Of a DNA stretch of 64,000 bases, positions 33,347 to 45,683 are shown one piece after another. Numbering within the stretch: the first letter of the stretch is position 1; each line of letters begins with the position of its first letter. Made by a program: the position numbers and the translations under genes. This DNA comes from Lepidodermella squamata. Taxonomy: Eukaryota; Gastrotricha. Below the pieces are notes generated by a model, which saw nothing but the letters and a program-made list of their open reading frames with translations, had not been told where the DNA came from and searched no databases. The stretch lies in contig JBLDXI010000024.1 of NCBI GenBank assembly GCA_047495785.1, positions 1,674,001 to 1,738,000 of the forward strand. Direction: 5' to 3'.

Positions 33347-34206
33347 TACGAAGCCGGCCCACTCTGGCAGCGAGTACTATAACTATAAGGTAAAAATAAT
33401 ATTTTTGGAATTCTTTAAAAATTTAAAAAAAATTGGAATTTTGAAATTTTCCAAAAATATGATTATATGAAAAAATTTGAAAAAAAATTATTTACTCACA
33501 TTTTTTATTTCCGTTTTTTATATTTTTATAGGGAACTTACTCGATCGTCCTAATGGCCATCGTTGACGCTAAATATCGCTTCACCTTAGTCGACGTTGGT
33601 GCCCCTGGTCGATTCAGCGACGGCGGCGTGTTTCAGCAAAGCGGCCTTTTCGACTACTGCAATAAAACAATACCTACCGAGGTGTATAATCTGCCCCAAA
33701 TCGAGCCGCATCACCGGCCGCTAAAGGCGAATCATTTTCTCGTCGGCGACGCGGCCTTCGGGCTGAATTGGAACTTGATGTCGCCGTTCCCCGGCCAAAC
33801 CACCGGTAATTTGTCGGCTGTCAAAGAAACGTTCAACTATCGGCTTTCAAGAGCGCGCCGAGTTGTAGAAAATGCTTTTGGTCTCGCCGCCGCCCGCTTC
33901 CGACTTCTACGCAAGCTCATGGAGCTTTCGCCGGAAATGGCTCAAGAAGCAGTCCTTGCGATAACAGTGCTGCATAATTTTGCGATGGCCGAAGTTTCCT
34001 CGTACGCGATCTCTGAACGTGAGGCCTGGGCTACCTACGAAGAAATGGCCCGCGAAAATGCCATCGGCAACTTTCAACCGGCTTGCCAGCGTACCCGGAA
34101 AGAATTGCAGGCCGGCGAAAAACTGCGCGGCAATCTCGCCTCGTTTTTCCTCACCGAAAAGGGCGCTGTGCCGTGGCAGGCAGAAATGCTAAACCAAAAA
34201 TTCTAA
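33273..34206 (+). pseudogene. Harbinger DDE nuclease, 5'-truncated
   Basis: Two exons, about 33273-33389 and 33532-34206, phase 0. All three acidic residues are visible: GAVDGKHCSITKPAHSGS (first D), LVDVGAPGRFSDGGVF (second D) and RRVVENAFG (E). Upstream of about 33273 a stop interrupts the frame, and the sequence becomes that of the MADF gene on the other strand. The usual 100-150 N-terminal residues (helix-turn-helix) are absent. A deletion joining the two divergent genes would explain this. Confidence 0.8.
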
Positions 34207-34667
34207 TAAACTTGTTCGAATGTTTTTTTTCATGAAATTTACATGCTTATGATCGTCTTGATGCGATGAGGTAGCTGGTTTCACAATAAATAAGAAATTT
34301 TATCTCCCGCGTTTTTTTAATGCCGACCCTGAAGAAAAATGTTAAAAATGTTGTAGTCACACACCTGGCTCGCGCCGCACGAAGCGCTATTGTTTTCAGC
34401 CGCGCACTTCGGACAACTTCGGAGAGAGAACAATAGAAACATCGGACGAAATTCGCCGCACTTCGGAGCTGATAAGACGTCCGAAGTTACGCACATGGGC
34501 TCCGAAGTTCGGATACGCCCGTCCGAACCGAAGCGCCGTCCGAAGTGTTTATAAATCCAGCATAAGAAGACACGTGATGATGAAGTCGCAACTATATTTA
34601 TCGCCGATCATCACAATTTAGTGGTCAAAACCTCGAAACATCAACAATTTTATAACTTATTCGCACC

Positions 34668-34954
34668 ATGACATCGACATCGCGATTTTACTTGCGTGAG
34701 ATGTACTCGAAATTACGGCCAACTAGCAGCAAGCCGAGGAAAATCGCGTTAGTTGTCGCTTGTTCCATTATGGCAGCTGCAGTGATGGCTGAGGCATTTC
34801 AAAACCGGCCAATTCTAACTAGCCGTCGTGGCTCGTTCCACCAGGTAAGCCACTGTTGTTTATTTTTCAAAAATTATTTAGAAAAAAATATTTGATGCAG
34901 AATTCGTTCGGCCGCCAGAAAAGACCAGCAATCTCAAACTGCTCCATAGCGTGA
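34668..34954 (+). CDS. Candidate small prepropeptide gene
   Basis: Exons 34668-34844 and 34901-34954 flank a 56-bp intron ending TTTGATGCAG; 76 residues. A basic N-terminus precedes a hydrophobic segment (RKIALVVACSIMAAAVMAEA) that could be a signal peptide. The remainder is short and rich in dibasic sites: LTSRR, then GSFHQNSFG, then RQKR, then PAISNCSIA. Cleavage would release GSFHQNSF followed by Gly, a classic amidation donor, though only one Arg follows that Gly. No family recognised. It is similar in plan to the candidate at 25.0 kb. Confidence 0.4.
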
Positions 34955-35226
34955 AAAAATGGCTATTACGATTCGTTACCTCGCAAACCATTCAATCTAT
35001 CGATCAATTTTTGAACTTTTTCAATGTAAAAATTGTATCTGTTTTAATAAAATTGATTGTTGGGAAGGCACCGAAATTCAACACCGTAAAAAAATTGTCT
35101 AAAACCTCGGATTTTATTTCCAATTTCAAGAATAATAATTGTTGCACATGTCACAGATTCGATGATATTATAAAAGCATTTCAATTACAAAAAAGCGTTC
35201 GATTATTGAAGCAGCCATCAGCAGGT

Positions 35227-38200
35227 TTAGAAGAATCGCAACCAAGCCAACGCGATCAGGTTGATGAAAACCGACGGCAAGGCCATCGATGCGCCGCTCT
35301 TCGGCTCGACCGGTTTCGCGGGAACTTCAAGCGGCTTGATAACCCGCGGCGACTCCTTCAACATGCCGAAAATCGCAACCGGGCTGCCTCCGCTTTTCTC
35401 CAATCGCAAATAGGCCAGCGTGCAATAGGCCGAGCCGTCATTTGTCAGCTTATCCAGCTCACCGCCGACATTTTCAAACTGAATGATACCTCGCTCGGAC
35501 AGGTAGACATGAACCGGGTAGTTGTTGTTCATCGCCGTCGCGTAGTCTTCAGTCAACAGGCTGTCGATGCCAATTGCTACGACTTTACGATCTTCAACCA
35601 AGAACTGGGCACCCTCGAGCGATAGACCAGGGAAATTCTTTGCGTAAACCTCCGGCTTGTCCCAGTTTTTCAGGCCGAAACCAGTCGATAGGATGACGAG
35701 CGATTTTTCCGGAATTTTCACGCCGGTTCTCGTTTCCCAGTCGACGAGGTGCTGCTTCATGATTGAAAAGTTGTCCCTATCGCCGTAAGGTACATCGACC
35801 CGGAGGCAGAGAGGCCGTTCCAGAACATCAGGTAACTCAAGCGTATCACCCTTGCCGGCATCTGTGTGGCCAGGCGTGTCGAGATGAGTGCCGTAGTGGT
35901 CGTAGAAAACCAGTTTCTTGCCGTTTTCAGTCAAAGTAGGGCGAGAGATGTTGGAACGAATCGGAACCTTCTCAGCCGGGCCCCAGTTATAGCTCAGCGA
36001 GATGTAGTTATTCTTCGAACAACGATCGACTACGTCACTGTCTCCAGCATCGAAAACGACAACATCACCGAGATTAACGCGACGAGGTGGCTGCATCGAT
36101 TTCACAGAATCGCCCAGGGAAGAGCCGTCAGCCATCGGGGCGAAGTTGAACTTGAAGCCGTAGTACAGCTTGTTTTCATCGATGTCATCCTCGTCGAAGT
36201 TGTGCTCGGGCCGGTGCAGGTTTTCAATCACGGTCATTTTAGCGTCGAGCAGCTTGTTGCGAATGTCGTCCGGCAGCTGAACTTCGTCGAAAAAGCCGAG
36301 ACACAGCTTCTTTGACGCGGCTTCCTTGATCAACTCGGGGTCGTGCAATTTGGCGAGGTCAGTCGTCAAGAAAAGCACCATTGTCTCTTCGTGAATCTGT
36401 CAAAAAATATAAAGAAGTCTTCAATTTCTTCAATTTTTGAATGTAAATTTAAAAAATTTGAAATTTAAAATTTCGATTTAAAATTGAAATTTTTTTTAAT
36501 TGTTTTATTTTTGAAGTTTTTTATTTTGTTAAATTTTTTTAGTCTAACCAACTCAAATGTCGAAGCTGTTAATTTTTGAAATTTTTTGAAATTTTGTAAT
36601 TTGAAATTGAAGTTTGAAATTTGAAACTAAACATTTTTGAATTTTGAATTTCTTTAAGGCTCAAAATTAGCTACCTCTTGAAGCCTTTTCCTGATAGTCG
36701 TCAGCTCAGTAGTCTTGATGAATCGGGTTTCAACACAGCCCTTGGTCCAGAACATTGGGAAGTCCATCGGCATGCTGAAAGTCGTCACCTTATTCAACGA
36801 CGGATTGACTCCAATCGTGATTTCGTTGAACTTCAGCTTGTTCTTCTCTTGCGGCGAAGTTTTGAACACGTCCATCATAACTTCTCGCAGCGAGCAATCG
36901 CAGCGTTCACCCTGGTGGCGGATCACGCGACCGAATTGCCAGCGCTGGTTCGAATCGCTGCTGGCTTTAGCTCCAATTCCGGAGAATGTTTCCTTGATTT
37001 TCGTGCCGACAGACGAGATTTTATCCGTGGCCATTGTGACGATCGACTTGCTTTCTTCCGGCTTCTTCTCTTCCGGCTTCTTCTCTTCAGTTTTGACACC
37101 TGTTGGCTGGCTTTCAACAACCGGCTTTTTCTCCTCGGTTTTGACAACAACGCCGCTCATATCCATATGGTCGTAGTTGGGTAGCCCGAAAACTGCGAGT
37201 GGCGACGAGGTTCCGCCGACAACGCGAAGGTAAGTGAAAACGCAACGAGAGCCGACATCTGGGAACTTTTCAGCGCCATCGAAACGCAGATTGACGAAGC
37301 TGGGGATGTTCTTGCTGGCTAGGTAGCCGTGCGATGGCCAAAGATTCTTGCTCGACTTGGAATAATCATCAAGCGTCATGCCTAAAAATTGGAAAAAATC
37401 GTTAAAAAAAATGTCGAAACAATTCAGGCAAAAAATTATATACAAAATTAAAAATTTAACAATTTAAATTATAATTAAAATAATTTCAAAAATGTTTAAA
37501 TTTCAAATTTTTCAAGGTTGACTTACTGTCAATGCCGACCGCAACAGCCTTGCGCTCTTCAACCAGCCATCTTAAAGCATCAACATCGATTCCGGGGTAG
37601 TCCTTGACGTACTTATCAACTGTAGACCACCGCTTGCCAAAGCCAGTATTGATCAAAATCGAACTGTACTCAGGAATGTGGATATTCTTATCCTTTTCCC
37701 ACTGCTCGAGATGGCCGCGAGTGACCATGTAATTCGCAGTTTCGCCGAATCGGACGTTGATGCAAACGCAGGGCGAGAAGAAGAAATCATTGTTGAGATT
37801 GGCGACATTCGCTTGGCTTTTATCGAATCGATACGGCGCAATCAAACTCGACCCAGTTTGGCCTGAGAATCGCAGCCAATGTTCGCTGTTCGTCTCGTTT
37901 CCAACCGTGATTTTGCGCTCGGATAACCGCGGCAGTTCGAAGCCTTGAAGTAGTGGCACGTTCTCGGACAACATATTCCGGCCGAAGCTGACGATTTCAT
38001 TCGCTTTTTCCTGGCAGAATTTGTTCAGCTTTTCATCGCCCTCGAACAGAACCATGTCAGCGAGATTGACAAGCGCCTTCAGCTGAACCTTTTCGTTGCT
38101 GTAGATCGACGTAGCATTCGAAAACGGCATGAAGATCAGCTTGAAACCGTGGTATTTTTTGTCGGATTTAACAATGGTCAGCAGGTCGATTTCGGCTGGC

Positions 38201-38874
38201 AGATCGATGTTTTCGATGAACGGAATGTGGTCGTTGACCAACGACTCTCGGCAACTGTTTTCAAGCGGCTTGAGGCGCTTCAGAAATCCGATCTTAACCT
38301 TCTTCTCGCGCAGTTGCATCCGAATGTTGGTGTTCATTTTCGATTCGACAATATCGTTCGACATGATCAGCAAACAGTCTTCGGGAATCTATCGAAATTT
38401 CAAAATTTTAAATAAAATTTCAATTTTTCAATAATTTTTTCAACAATTTCAGATTAATTTTGCATGCAAATTTTGACGAACCTTCTCTTTTGTGGCCAAG
38501 TCTTCAAAGGCCAGAAACTTGACGCAGAAGCAGCCGCGTTGATGGTCTTCAATCAGCTTGGTGTAGTCAGTTCCCTTGTAATCGCTCGGAATCGGGATGG
38601 TCACCATAGTTCGCCGGTACCGCATTGGGTCGATGCCGATATTGATGTACTTGCCAAGCATTTTCGCCGTTTCATTTCCGGCCTTGTAGTAGTCGACCAA
38701 ATCGCCGGCATGTTCCAGCAAAACGCCGTCACCCTCGTCCGACTTGATCTCGGAGCCAAGTTGGAACCGCTTCGGTTTCGTCGCCGATAGTGGCTTCATT
38801 TCGACCTCGCCGGTCGCGCCCACCAGCGTTGTCACGGCAGCAAAACATATCAACAATTTTGCGAAAAGTTGCAT
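35227..38874 (-). CDS. Two-repeat cyclase-family protein, GPI-type tail (decayed domain 1, intact domain 2)
   Basis: Four exons, 38874-38482, 38388-37527, 37381-36675 and 36396-35227, about 1043 residues, all phases agreeing. Order: signal peptide; N-terminal module 1 (QRGCFCVKFLAF); hydrolase domain 1, whose metal motif has decayed to GQTGSSLIAPYR; a Lys/Glu-rich linker with EEKKPEEKKPEE repeats; module 2 (TKGCVETRFIKTT); hydrolase domain 2 with intact HYGTHLDTPGH; and a C-terminal hydrophobic tail after a small-residue site (SGASMALP...), as in GPI-anchored proteins. The same layout is seen in the next gene, so it is not an annotation fusion. Likely a cell-surface protein with one working active site. 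Confidence 0.87.
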
Positions 38875-39148
38875 CCTTCCGCTTTGGAAATAAAATGTAT
38901 GTATGTATGTAGATTGATTTGTTTGAAAAATGATAATTCTCAACCCGAAATCGCCGGCTTATAAAGGGAACCAATCATTATTATTATTATAGATTGCGCA
39001 ATAACAATTCGATTGTTTAAAAACCGTGACGTAACGTAGTTTTATTAGCTTGAAAAAAATCGATTTGTATTAAAATTCAGTTTGAAACGATGAGCAGATC
39101 ATAGCCATGGTTATTGTTTCAGTTCTTATAGTTGATAAATTACTTTGA

Positions 39149-42100
39149 TTAAAATCGAACGAAATAGACCAAAAACAGGGCGACAATGCCGGTGAAAACG
39201 TAAGGAGCCGCGTTCGAGCCTTCGTTGCCTTGCTTAGTTGCCAGAGTTTCGACTTCAACAGCCAGCGACGGGCGGGAGGTTGGGAGATCGGGTAGGCCGA
39301 ACAAGGCAACCTGAGCTGCGGTTCCTTTCTGGTAGCGGATGTAGGACATGACTGCCCGACCGCCGAATCCGTTCAGGTAGTCGAGATCGCGGCCGATGTT
39401 GACAAAGGTGATGACTTTTTGACTGGCCAGGTATTCATGGGTTGGGAATTTGCCTTGGTTAGCGAGCTTGAAGCTGTCGAGAGCCATGCCTTATTATAAA
39501 AAAAATTCAGAGTAAAACTGAAATTTGGTGTGCGGAGTGGAAACCCTAAATTGAGGGTTCAGCATCAAATTTGAGGCTCCAGCACCCATAGCACTCGATT
39601 TTCCCAAAATATGGTTTTCGAGTTTCAAGTAATCCCAAGAATCACTATTTTTCATTATGATCGATGACTTTACGAGTTTTACTCCAGCCTTCAGAGCCGA
39701 TACCGATTCCAAGTATCGAATTTGCAAATCAGTGATTTTTCCGATATCAGAAGTTATGGAAGCCAGCAATCGCAAATTTTCATTATACCCCTATTCTTTA
39801 GGGTATCAGGTAGCTAGAATAAATATTCCCAAGGTCATGGAGGGGTCCAATTTCGATCAAGAAAAGAGTCGGAAAACTTGAGAGTACCTCGTTTGTGGGC
39901 CACAGAAATCGCATAAAAACCGTAGCAGCACAATTGTGGCGCAAATATTTGTTTGCACTGGGTCAAAATAATAATATGACTCACTCGTACAAATCGCGCG
40001 CTTAACTAGGTCAGGTCATTCGATTTAATGATGATTTTAGCAAAAAGAGAAGCTGAGAAAAAGTCGTCGTGCTTAATGACGAACCTGAGGAACCTCAATT
40101 TTCAACCCAATTAAATTTGAACTTACTATCGATGCCGATAGCAATCGCTTTTCGTTCCTCAACCAGAAACTTGGCAGCCTCGAGCGAAAGGCCCGGGAAA
40201 TTGACCTGATACACCGAGGGTAACAGCCATTTATTGCCATGATCGGTATCGATAACAATCAAAGCGTAGTCTGGGATTGTTTGCTTGGTTTCCTTCTCGA
40301 ATTTCTCGATATCTTCACGCTTGATCGAGTAATCAGGCCCAGCCGGGATCTTCACCTTGACCAGCACTGGGTTATCGAAATAGGTCGGCACTTTCGTAGT
40401 GTCGAAGGCGTTTGAGAAGTAGTGGAAGGGCGCGTCGAAATGCGTGCCAAAGTGGTCGGAGAATCGAATTTTATCCGAATCGTTGACTCGAGTCGGCGCG
40501 ATGACGCCCTGGAAAACGGGGATTTTTTCGGCCGGGGCGAAGTTCTGGCTCAAAACTCGGACACCCTCCCACGCGTTCGGCTTCGAGCAACGGGCGTAGA
40601 CCTCGGCAGTCCACGGCTGGTTGTCGAAAACGACCAAATCCGCCAGGTTGATGTTGCGCGACGGGTTCATCTTCAACGAGCGAAGCAGCGACGTTTCTTC
40701 CTTCATCGGCGCGAAAACAAACTTGAAGCTGTAGTACACCTTGTCCTCGGAGATTTTGTCGTCGTTGAACACGCCGTCTTCAGGCCGGGCCAGGTTTTCG
40801 AAGAAAGAAATGCCGGCTTTGACGAAATCGTTCTGCAGATTGGTCGGCAGTTTTGATGAACCGAAAAATCCGACGGTGATCTTCTTATCAGCGAGGGTCT
40901 TGATGATTTCGCCGGTTAGAGCTGTCGAAAGGTCCCAGGCCATGAAAATCACAATGTTACCGGGTTTGACCTGGAAAAAGAGACAAAAAACAATTCTTGA
41001 TTGTAATTTTATTCAAATAAATTTTTTTCATTAATCAATTTAAATAAAAACATTCCCGGTTTAGCGAGTGATAGCGGCTGAAAATACATTTTTTCTCAAT
41101 TTTTGAAAAAAAATCTGGGAAATTTAGAGGCATATAAATTTGCTAATGAGCGTCCAAAATGACCTACTAATTATTCACCTTTTTATGCGAACATATTTTA
41201 AATTTCCAAAAATCAGGGAAAATTCGGAAAATCGCAGCAGCTGGAAATTTTGGTCCAAATTTTTTTAATTGAAAATTCAGTTTTTTGTAATTTTCAAATG
41301 ATCTATTTACCTGGCTAAGCTTTGCCTTGATCACAGCCGAATCGACAGATTTGATGAAATAGGTTTCCAGGCACCCTGCAATGGCTTTGCTAGGCAGATG
41401 AGCGCCGTGATCTTCCGCCTTCAACGGAGTCGTGAACGTAGTCACCTTGTTCTTCGTCGGATCAACCGTCAACTCGACTTCATTCGCCAACAAGCGATCT
41501 TTCAAAACCATCGCCAACTTTTGAGTGCTAACCGGGTGAACATCGATATCAGCGTTCTTCTTGATAACCGCGCCGAGTTGCCAACGGGCTGAAACCGAAG
41601 GCCCGGTTTCTTCGGATGAAACGTCGTAATTCGGCAGGGCGTAGATTGCGACGGGAGACGCGAGGCTTTCAGCAATTCGAAGCGGCGCGATGATACAACG
41701 GGCACCAGCTACGTTTTCCGGGAAGGTCGAATCCTCGATCCGGACATTGGCTAGAACTGGAATGTTGCGCTCGGCGAGGTAGCCATGAGCTGGGTACTTA
41801 TTTCCGACACCATCGTCGAGCTGCATGGTATCAATACCGATAGCAATTGCCTTTTTCTGCTCAACCAAAAATCGCGCAGCATCGGCCTCAAGAACCGGGT
41901 AGTTCGAGCCGTAAACATTCGCGTTGTTCCAATATTTCACGCCGAAACCAGTGTCGAGGAAAATGATTGACTTGTCAGAAATCGATCGCTTCGCAACGAG
42001 GTCTTCAATCATTTTCGCCGTGATTTTTTGGGTATTCGCGGGAATTTTCACGCGAACACACGGCGCGAAATAGGTGTTATCGGGCAATCGCGATACGGTT

Positions 42101-43022
42101 GGCTTGTCAAGGTCGAATCGCTTCGGCGCCACGACGTGAGTGCCGGTTCGGCCGGAGAATTTCAGCCAATTTTCACCACTGACTTTGCTACCAGCGAACC
42201 TAGCGCGTTGAACATCGCTTGGCACCGGGTAATTATCGCTGAGAATGTTTTGCGTCAAAATCTGAACCCGACGCTCGGCGCAGTGCTTCGTCATTCTTTC
42301 ATCGGTTTCGAACAGGGTCAAATCAATCAAATTGACTGAAATATCGCCGTTCGAGGTCGTGACCGAGGTGCCGTTTTTGAATGGCGAGAAGACGAATTTG
42401 AACGCGTAGAGAATTTTAGTCGACGCCTTGGTAAGATCGAGACTGGCTGGAATTTCGACATTTTCAATCAGATCGATGCCACTTTCGATGAGCAGCTTTC
42501 GCGAGGCCGAGTCGATAGGGAAAGCCTTCTGAATGGCAAAGGTGAAGCGGCGGCGGGCTGATTTCAGCTTATTCAACAGATTCGCATCGAAATAACGTGA
42601 GTCGAAGCTGTCCGTGAACAGGATGAAAGATCCGATTGGAAGCTGGTAAAAGGTTCAATAAATAAAATCGAGCTTCAAAAAATGTAAATTACATTATCGA
42701 TGTATCCTGCAACTTCCTTGAAACCAAGTACGAGGGTCTTGATGCAGCCTTCGCTTCTAATTCGTTCAGCGATGTTCGACCCGGAAATTGTTGAAAAGGT
42801 CGTGAACTTGTATGTTTCGAAATAATCGATGCCGACTGATATTTCGGCCTTAGCCATCATGCCCTTGGCATCGCCGGCCTTTTTGTACTCAACTGGCGGC
42901 TGAACTTCAGTTACTGAACCTTCTCCACTACCAATAACGCGGCTCAGGGAGTAACGACGCGGCAAAGTATTGTTCGCGTTGGCGAAACAAAACAGCGTTA
43001 AAATTAAAATTAAAATGTTCAT
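39149..43022 (-). CDS. Two-repeat cyclase-family protein, GPI-type tail (decayed domain 1, intact domain 2)
   Basis: Four exons, 43022-42693, 42642-41311, 40970-40127 and 39489-39149, about 948 residues. Signal peptide (MNILILILTLFCFANA), module 1 (SEGCIKTLVLGF), hydrolase domain 1 with decayed motif GRTGTHVVAPKR (Asp and last His gone), module 2 (IAGCLETYFIKS) and hydrolase domain 2 with intact HFGTHFDAPFH. The tail (GSNAAPYVFTGIVALFLVYF) looks like a GPI signal. The intron after GID(S) interrupts domain 2 at the same place and phase as in the preceding gene. Introns of 640-bp (39490-40126) and 340-bp hold nothing recognisable. Confidence 0.87.
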
Positions 43023-43118
43023 GGTATAAAAAATGTTCTAAAAAAAGTAAAAAAATCCAGCTTAATCTCGTCTTCCAACTTTACTCATAACTCTTCACAA
43101 AAATATGTGTTTCATCAC

Positions 43119-45367
43119 TCAAATACGGCTGAAGAAATAGGCGAAAACAACAGCAAAAATGCTGCTAAAGATGGATGCATTCACGGCGCCTGAGCTTGAT
43201 TTGCCAGTTGAAGCCTGAGTGCTGAGCGAGCCATCAGGCAGGGCGAAAATAGCGGCCTCGGCAGCGGTGGTTTCGAAGCGCAGGTACGAGATGACGCACT
43301 GGCCCTTGATTTTGTCACCCAGAGGCGCGAAATCGAGGTTCAGAATGGCGGGAATGTTCTTGCTGGCCAGGTAACTGTGAACTGGGTAGGTTTTCGGGGC
43401 ATCGAGCGAAATCGAGTCGATACCGATAGCTTTCGCTTGCATGGATTCGACCAAATACTTGGCGGCCTCCATATCAAGAGTCGGGTACGAGGTCAAGTAA
43501 GTGGGGTTTCCCCAGAAGTTGGCGCCATTGGTCGTGTCGAGGAAAATGATCGATCCGTGCACAAGCTTTCAGGTTCAGAAAAAAATGTGAAATGTAAATA
43601 TATTGTTTACCAATATTCGCAAGCAAAAAATCCATCAGATCAATTTTTTTTTGAGATGCAACTCAAGAAATTGTACCAAATAAAATTGCACCTTCATCAG
43701 AAAAGAGCGCCAGGTGGGGCAATTTTACCATTTCACTCACCGCCTGTTTTATTTCACAGCTTGAAAAATGGTACATTTTCTTGGGACGCGTCTCATTTAG
43801 CGCGCGCGGGAAAATTCTACATCTTTTGGTAGCATAAATTGCAAAGTAAAATAAATATTCAATATACTAATGAAACAAATACCGTAATGGGTCCTAAATA
43901 TGGACAAAACACGATTTTCAATTAAAAAAATGGCTTTCATCGTCCGAAGAAAGGGAAAAAAATGACAAAGCTTCGTCCGAGAAATCTGGATGGGCAGGTA
44001 AATTTTGGAGAATCTAGGAGCCCACCTTGATTTAAAAAAAATCTCGCATAAATTTGAACACGTCATTTTCATACGCTAAACTTAGAACTCAGTCAAATTT
44101 TATTTCCTGTTGCGCCCAGGAGGCGATTTATTTTTCGGAGAAATATGCCAATTTTTAGATATATTCGAGGCCCAAGTTCAAAGTGCCCAAATTTAGGGTG
44201 ACCAAATTTTTGACCCATTACGGTAATTTATTAAGATCGATGAAAATTATGATTAAATTTTACCTTGTTCTTAGCGTCATAATCTTCAAGCATTTTCTTT
44301 GTGATGACGAAATTTCCCTGCTTGTAGGGCGGAGTAATCTTGATGATGACGTAGTTGCCGAAAACGCCGTCATCCGACAAGCCGGTGACGTTGGGCAGGG
44401 AGGCACCGAAACGGCTCGGGGCTGCGATGTAGGTACCAAGGTCGGTCGAGAACTTCAGGAACTTGCCGTCATTGTCATACTGCGGGCGAATGGTGCTATC
44501 GGTGACAGGGTACGTTTCCTTGGTGACAATGTCGCGATTGAGGACAGCAACGCTCGTCTTCTTATCATTGCAGTACTTTTCCAACTTCTTGGTCTCATCA
44601 TCGATAAGGACAACATCGACGAGATTGATCGTAGCCTTGTAGTCCTTCTTCGAGTCGAACTTGTAAACCGAGGTGTTGTTCTGGAAGAAGTTGGCGACGT
44701 ACTTGAACGCGTAGTAGCTCTTTGTCTTGTCAACGATGCTGATCGGGACGTCGAGATTGCGGATGAAGGCAATGTTCTTATCTTCGAGTTCCTTGCGAAC
44801 CTTATCGGACAGAGGTTTCAGCGTCTTCTGGAAGCCTAGAATAATGTCCTTGCCCTTGATCACCTTGAGTTGATCCTCGAACTCCTTCTCATCAACGTCT
44901 TTGGTCAAAATGACGATAGACTTTTCGAAGGTCTGTATAACGAATAAATTGAATTTTAATTTCACATTTTTATGAAGTTTTACCTGCTTATTTGTCGCAT
45001 TGGTGACCTGCTTTGATAATTCTTCCAGGCTCATGAATCGGGTTAGGACACAGCCGTCGGTTTTATCGACCTTGCCCTTGTAGTCGGACGGGGCGCTGAA
45101 GGTCAAAGTAGTCAAACCGCGGTTCTTCTTCTCGTCATCGAGCTCCTTGCCTTCCCCGATAGCAACGCTAACATTGCTGGCAAAAACGGTAAATGCAATC
45201 GAGGAATCCGCGGGCTTGTAGGCAAGCGGGACACGATCGATCCTGGACCCATCAGTGTTCATGTTTTTCATCATAGAGCTGATAGGATAACGCTTCGGCT
45301 TTATCGGATTTACATCTGCCGCGTTGATAGCGACAAAAATGGCCGCGATAATCGCAAGAACTTTCAT
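43119..45367 (-). CDS. Single-repeat cyclase-family protein, decayed motif, GPI-type tail
   Basis: Three exons, 45367-44984, 44932-44264 and 43565-43119, 499 residues. Signal peptide, module with TDGCVLTRFMSL, and a hydrolase-fold domain whose metal motif reads TDLGTYIAAPSR, so none of the three His or the Asp of HxGTHxDxPxH remains; a pseudo-enzyme. Family landmarks elsewhere are kept (YPTLDMEAAKYLVE, AIGIDS, YPVHSYLASKNIP). The tail GAVNASIFSSIFAVVFAYF is GPI-like. Its start codon region recurs at 21429 as part of the inverted duplication. Confidence 0.85.
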
Positions 45368-45683
45368 ACTTTCAAAAAATCTAAAAATAATAATTGATTC
45401 TTAAAATTTTTTATTAAATCCATTTCAGATATTATAGAGTTTTTTAGTTGTTATAAGCCATCCAGGCGTGATGAGTCTCACCGGTTTTACATTTTATCAG
45501 CTCTATTAAAAGCAACAAGTGTAGAATTTTTCCTGTTTAAAGAGGTCTTACTCTGTTTTTTTTCTGAGACTTTCGATATAGTATTTATGAATCATAGTAA
45601 TAATATTTAAATCATAGAATTCTTTTTACAGTGTTCAAAGTGCTGAATAATAATTTTTGAGTCACTGAAGGCTTCTATAGGCT

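Larger units (their letters stand above)
31880..34562. mobile_element. PIF/Harbinger transposon (2.7 kb), TAA target duplication
   Basis: Ends TGCTGGATTTATAAAC at 31880 and its mirror at 34562, flanked by TAA (31877-31879 and 34563-34565). Subterminal DNA is filled with CTTCGGAC/GTCCGAAG words in both orientations. Inside are divergent genes for a DDE nuclease and a MADF-type DNA-binding protein, the two-gene layout known for this superfamily. The 5' part of the nuclease gene appears to be missing, so the copy may be non-autonomous. Confidence 0.93.

Noticed and set aside
33157-33393. Plus-strand open frame at the nuclease start (MDKTAGSAVSRAAD...)
   Set aside because: The conserved GAVDGKHC/SGSEYYNYK text is in another plus frame; this one is a shadow of the Ser/Gln-rich MADF coding region.
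35866-36315. 150-codon plus-strand frame opposite the two-repeat cyclase gene
   Set aside because: Antisense of a well-supported exon, low-information composition.
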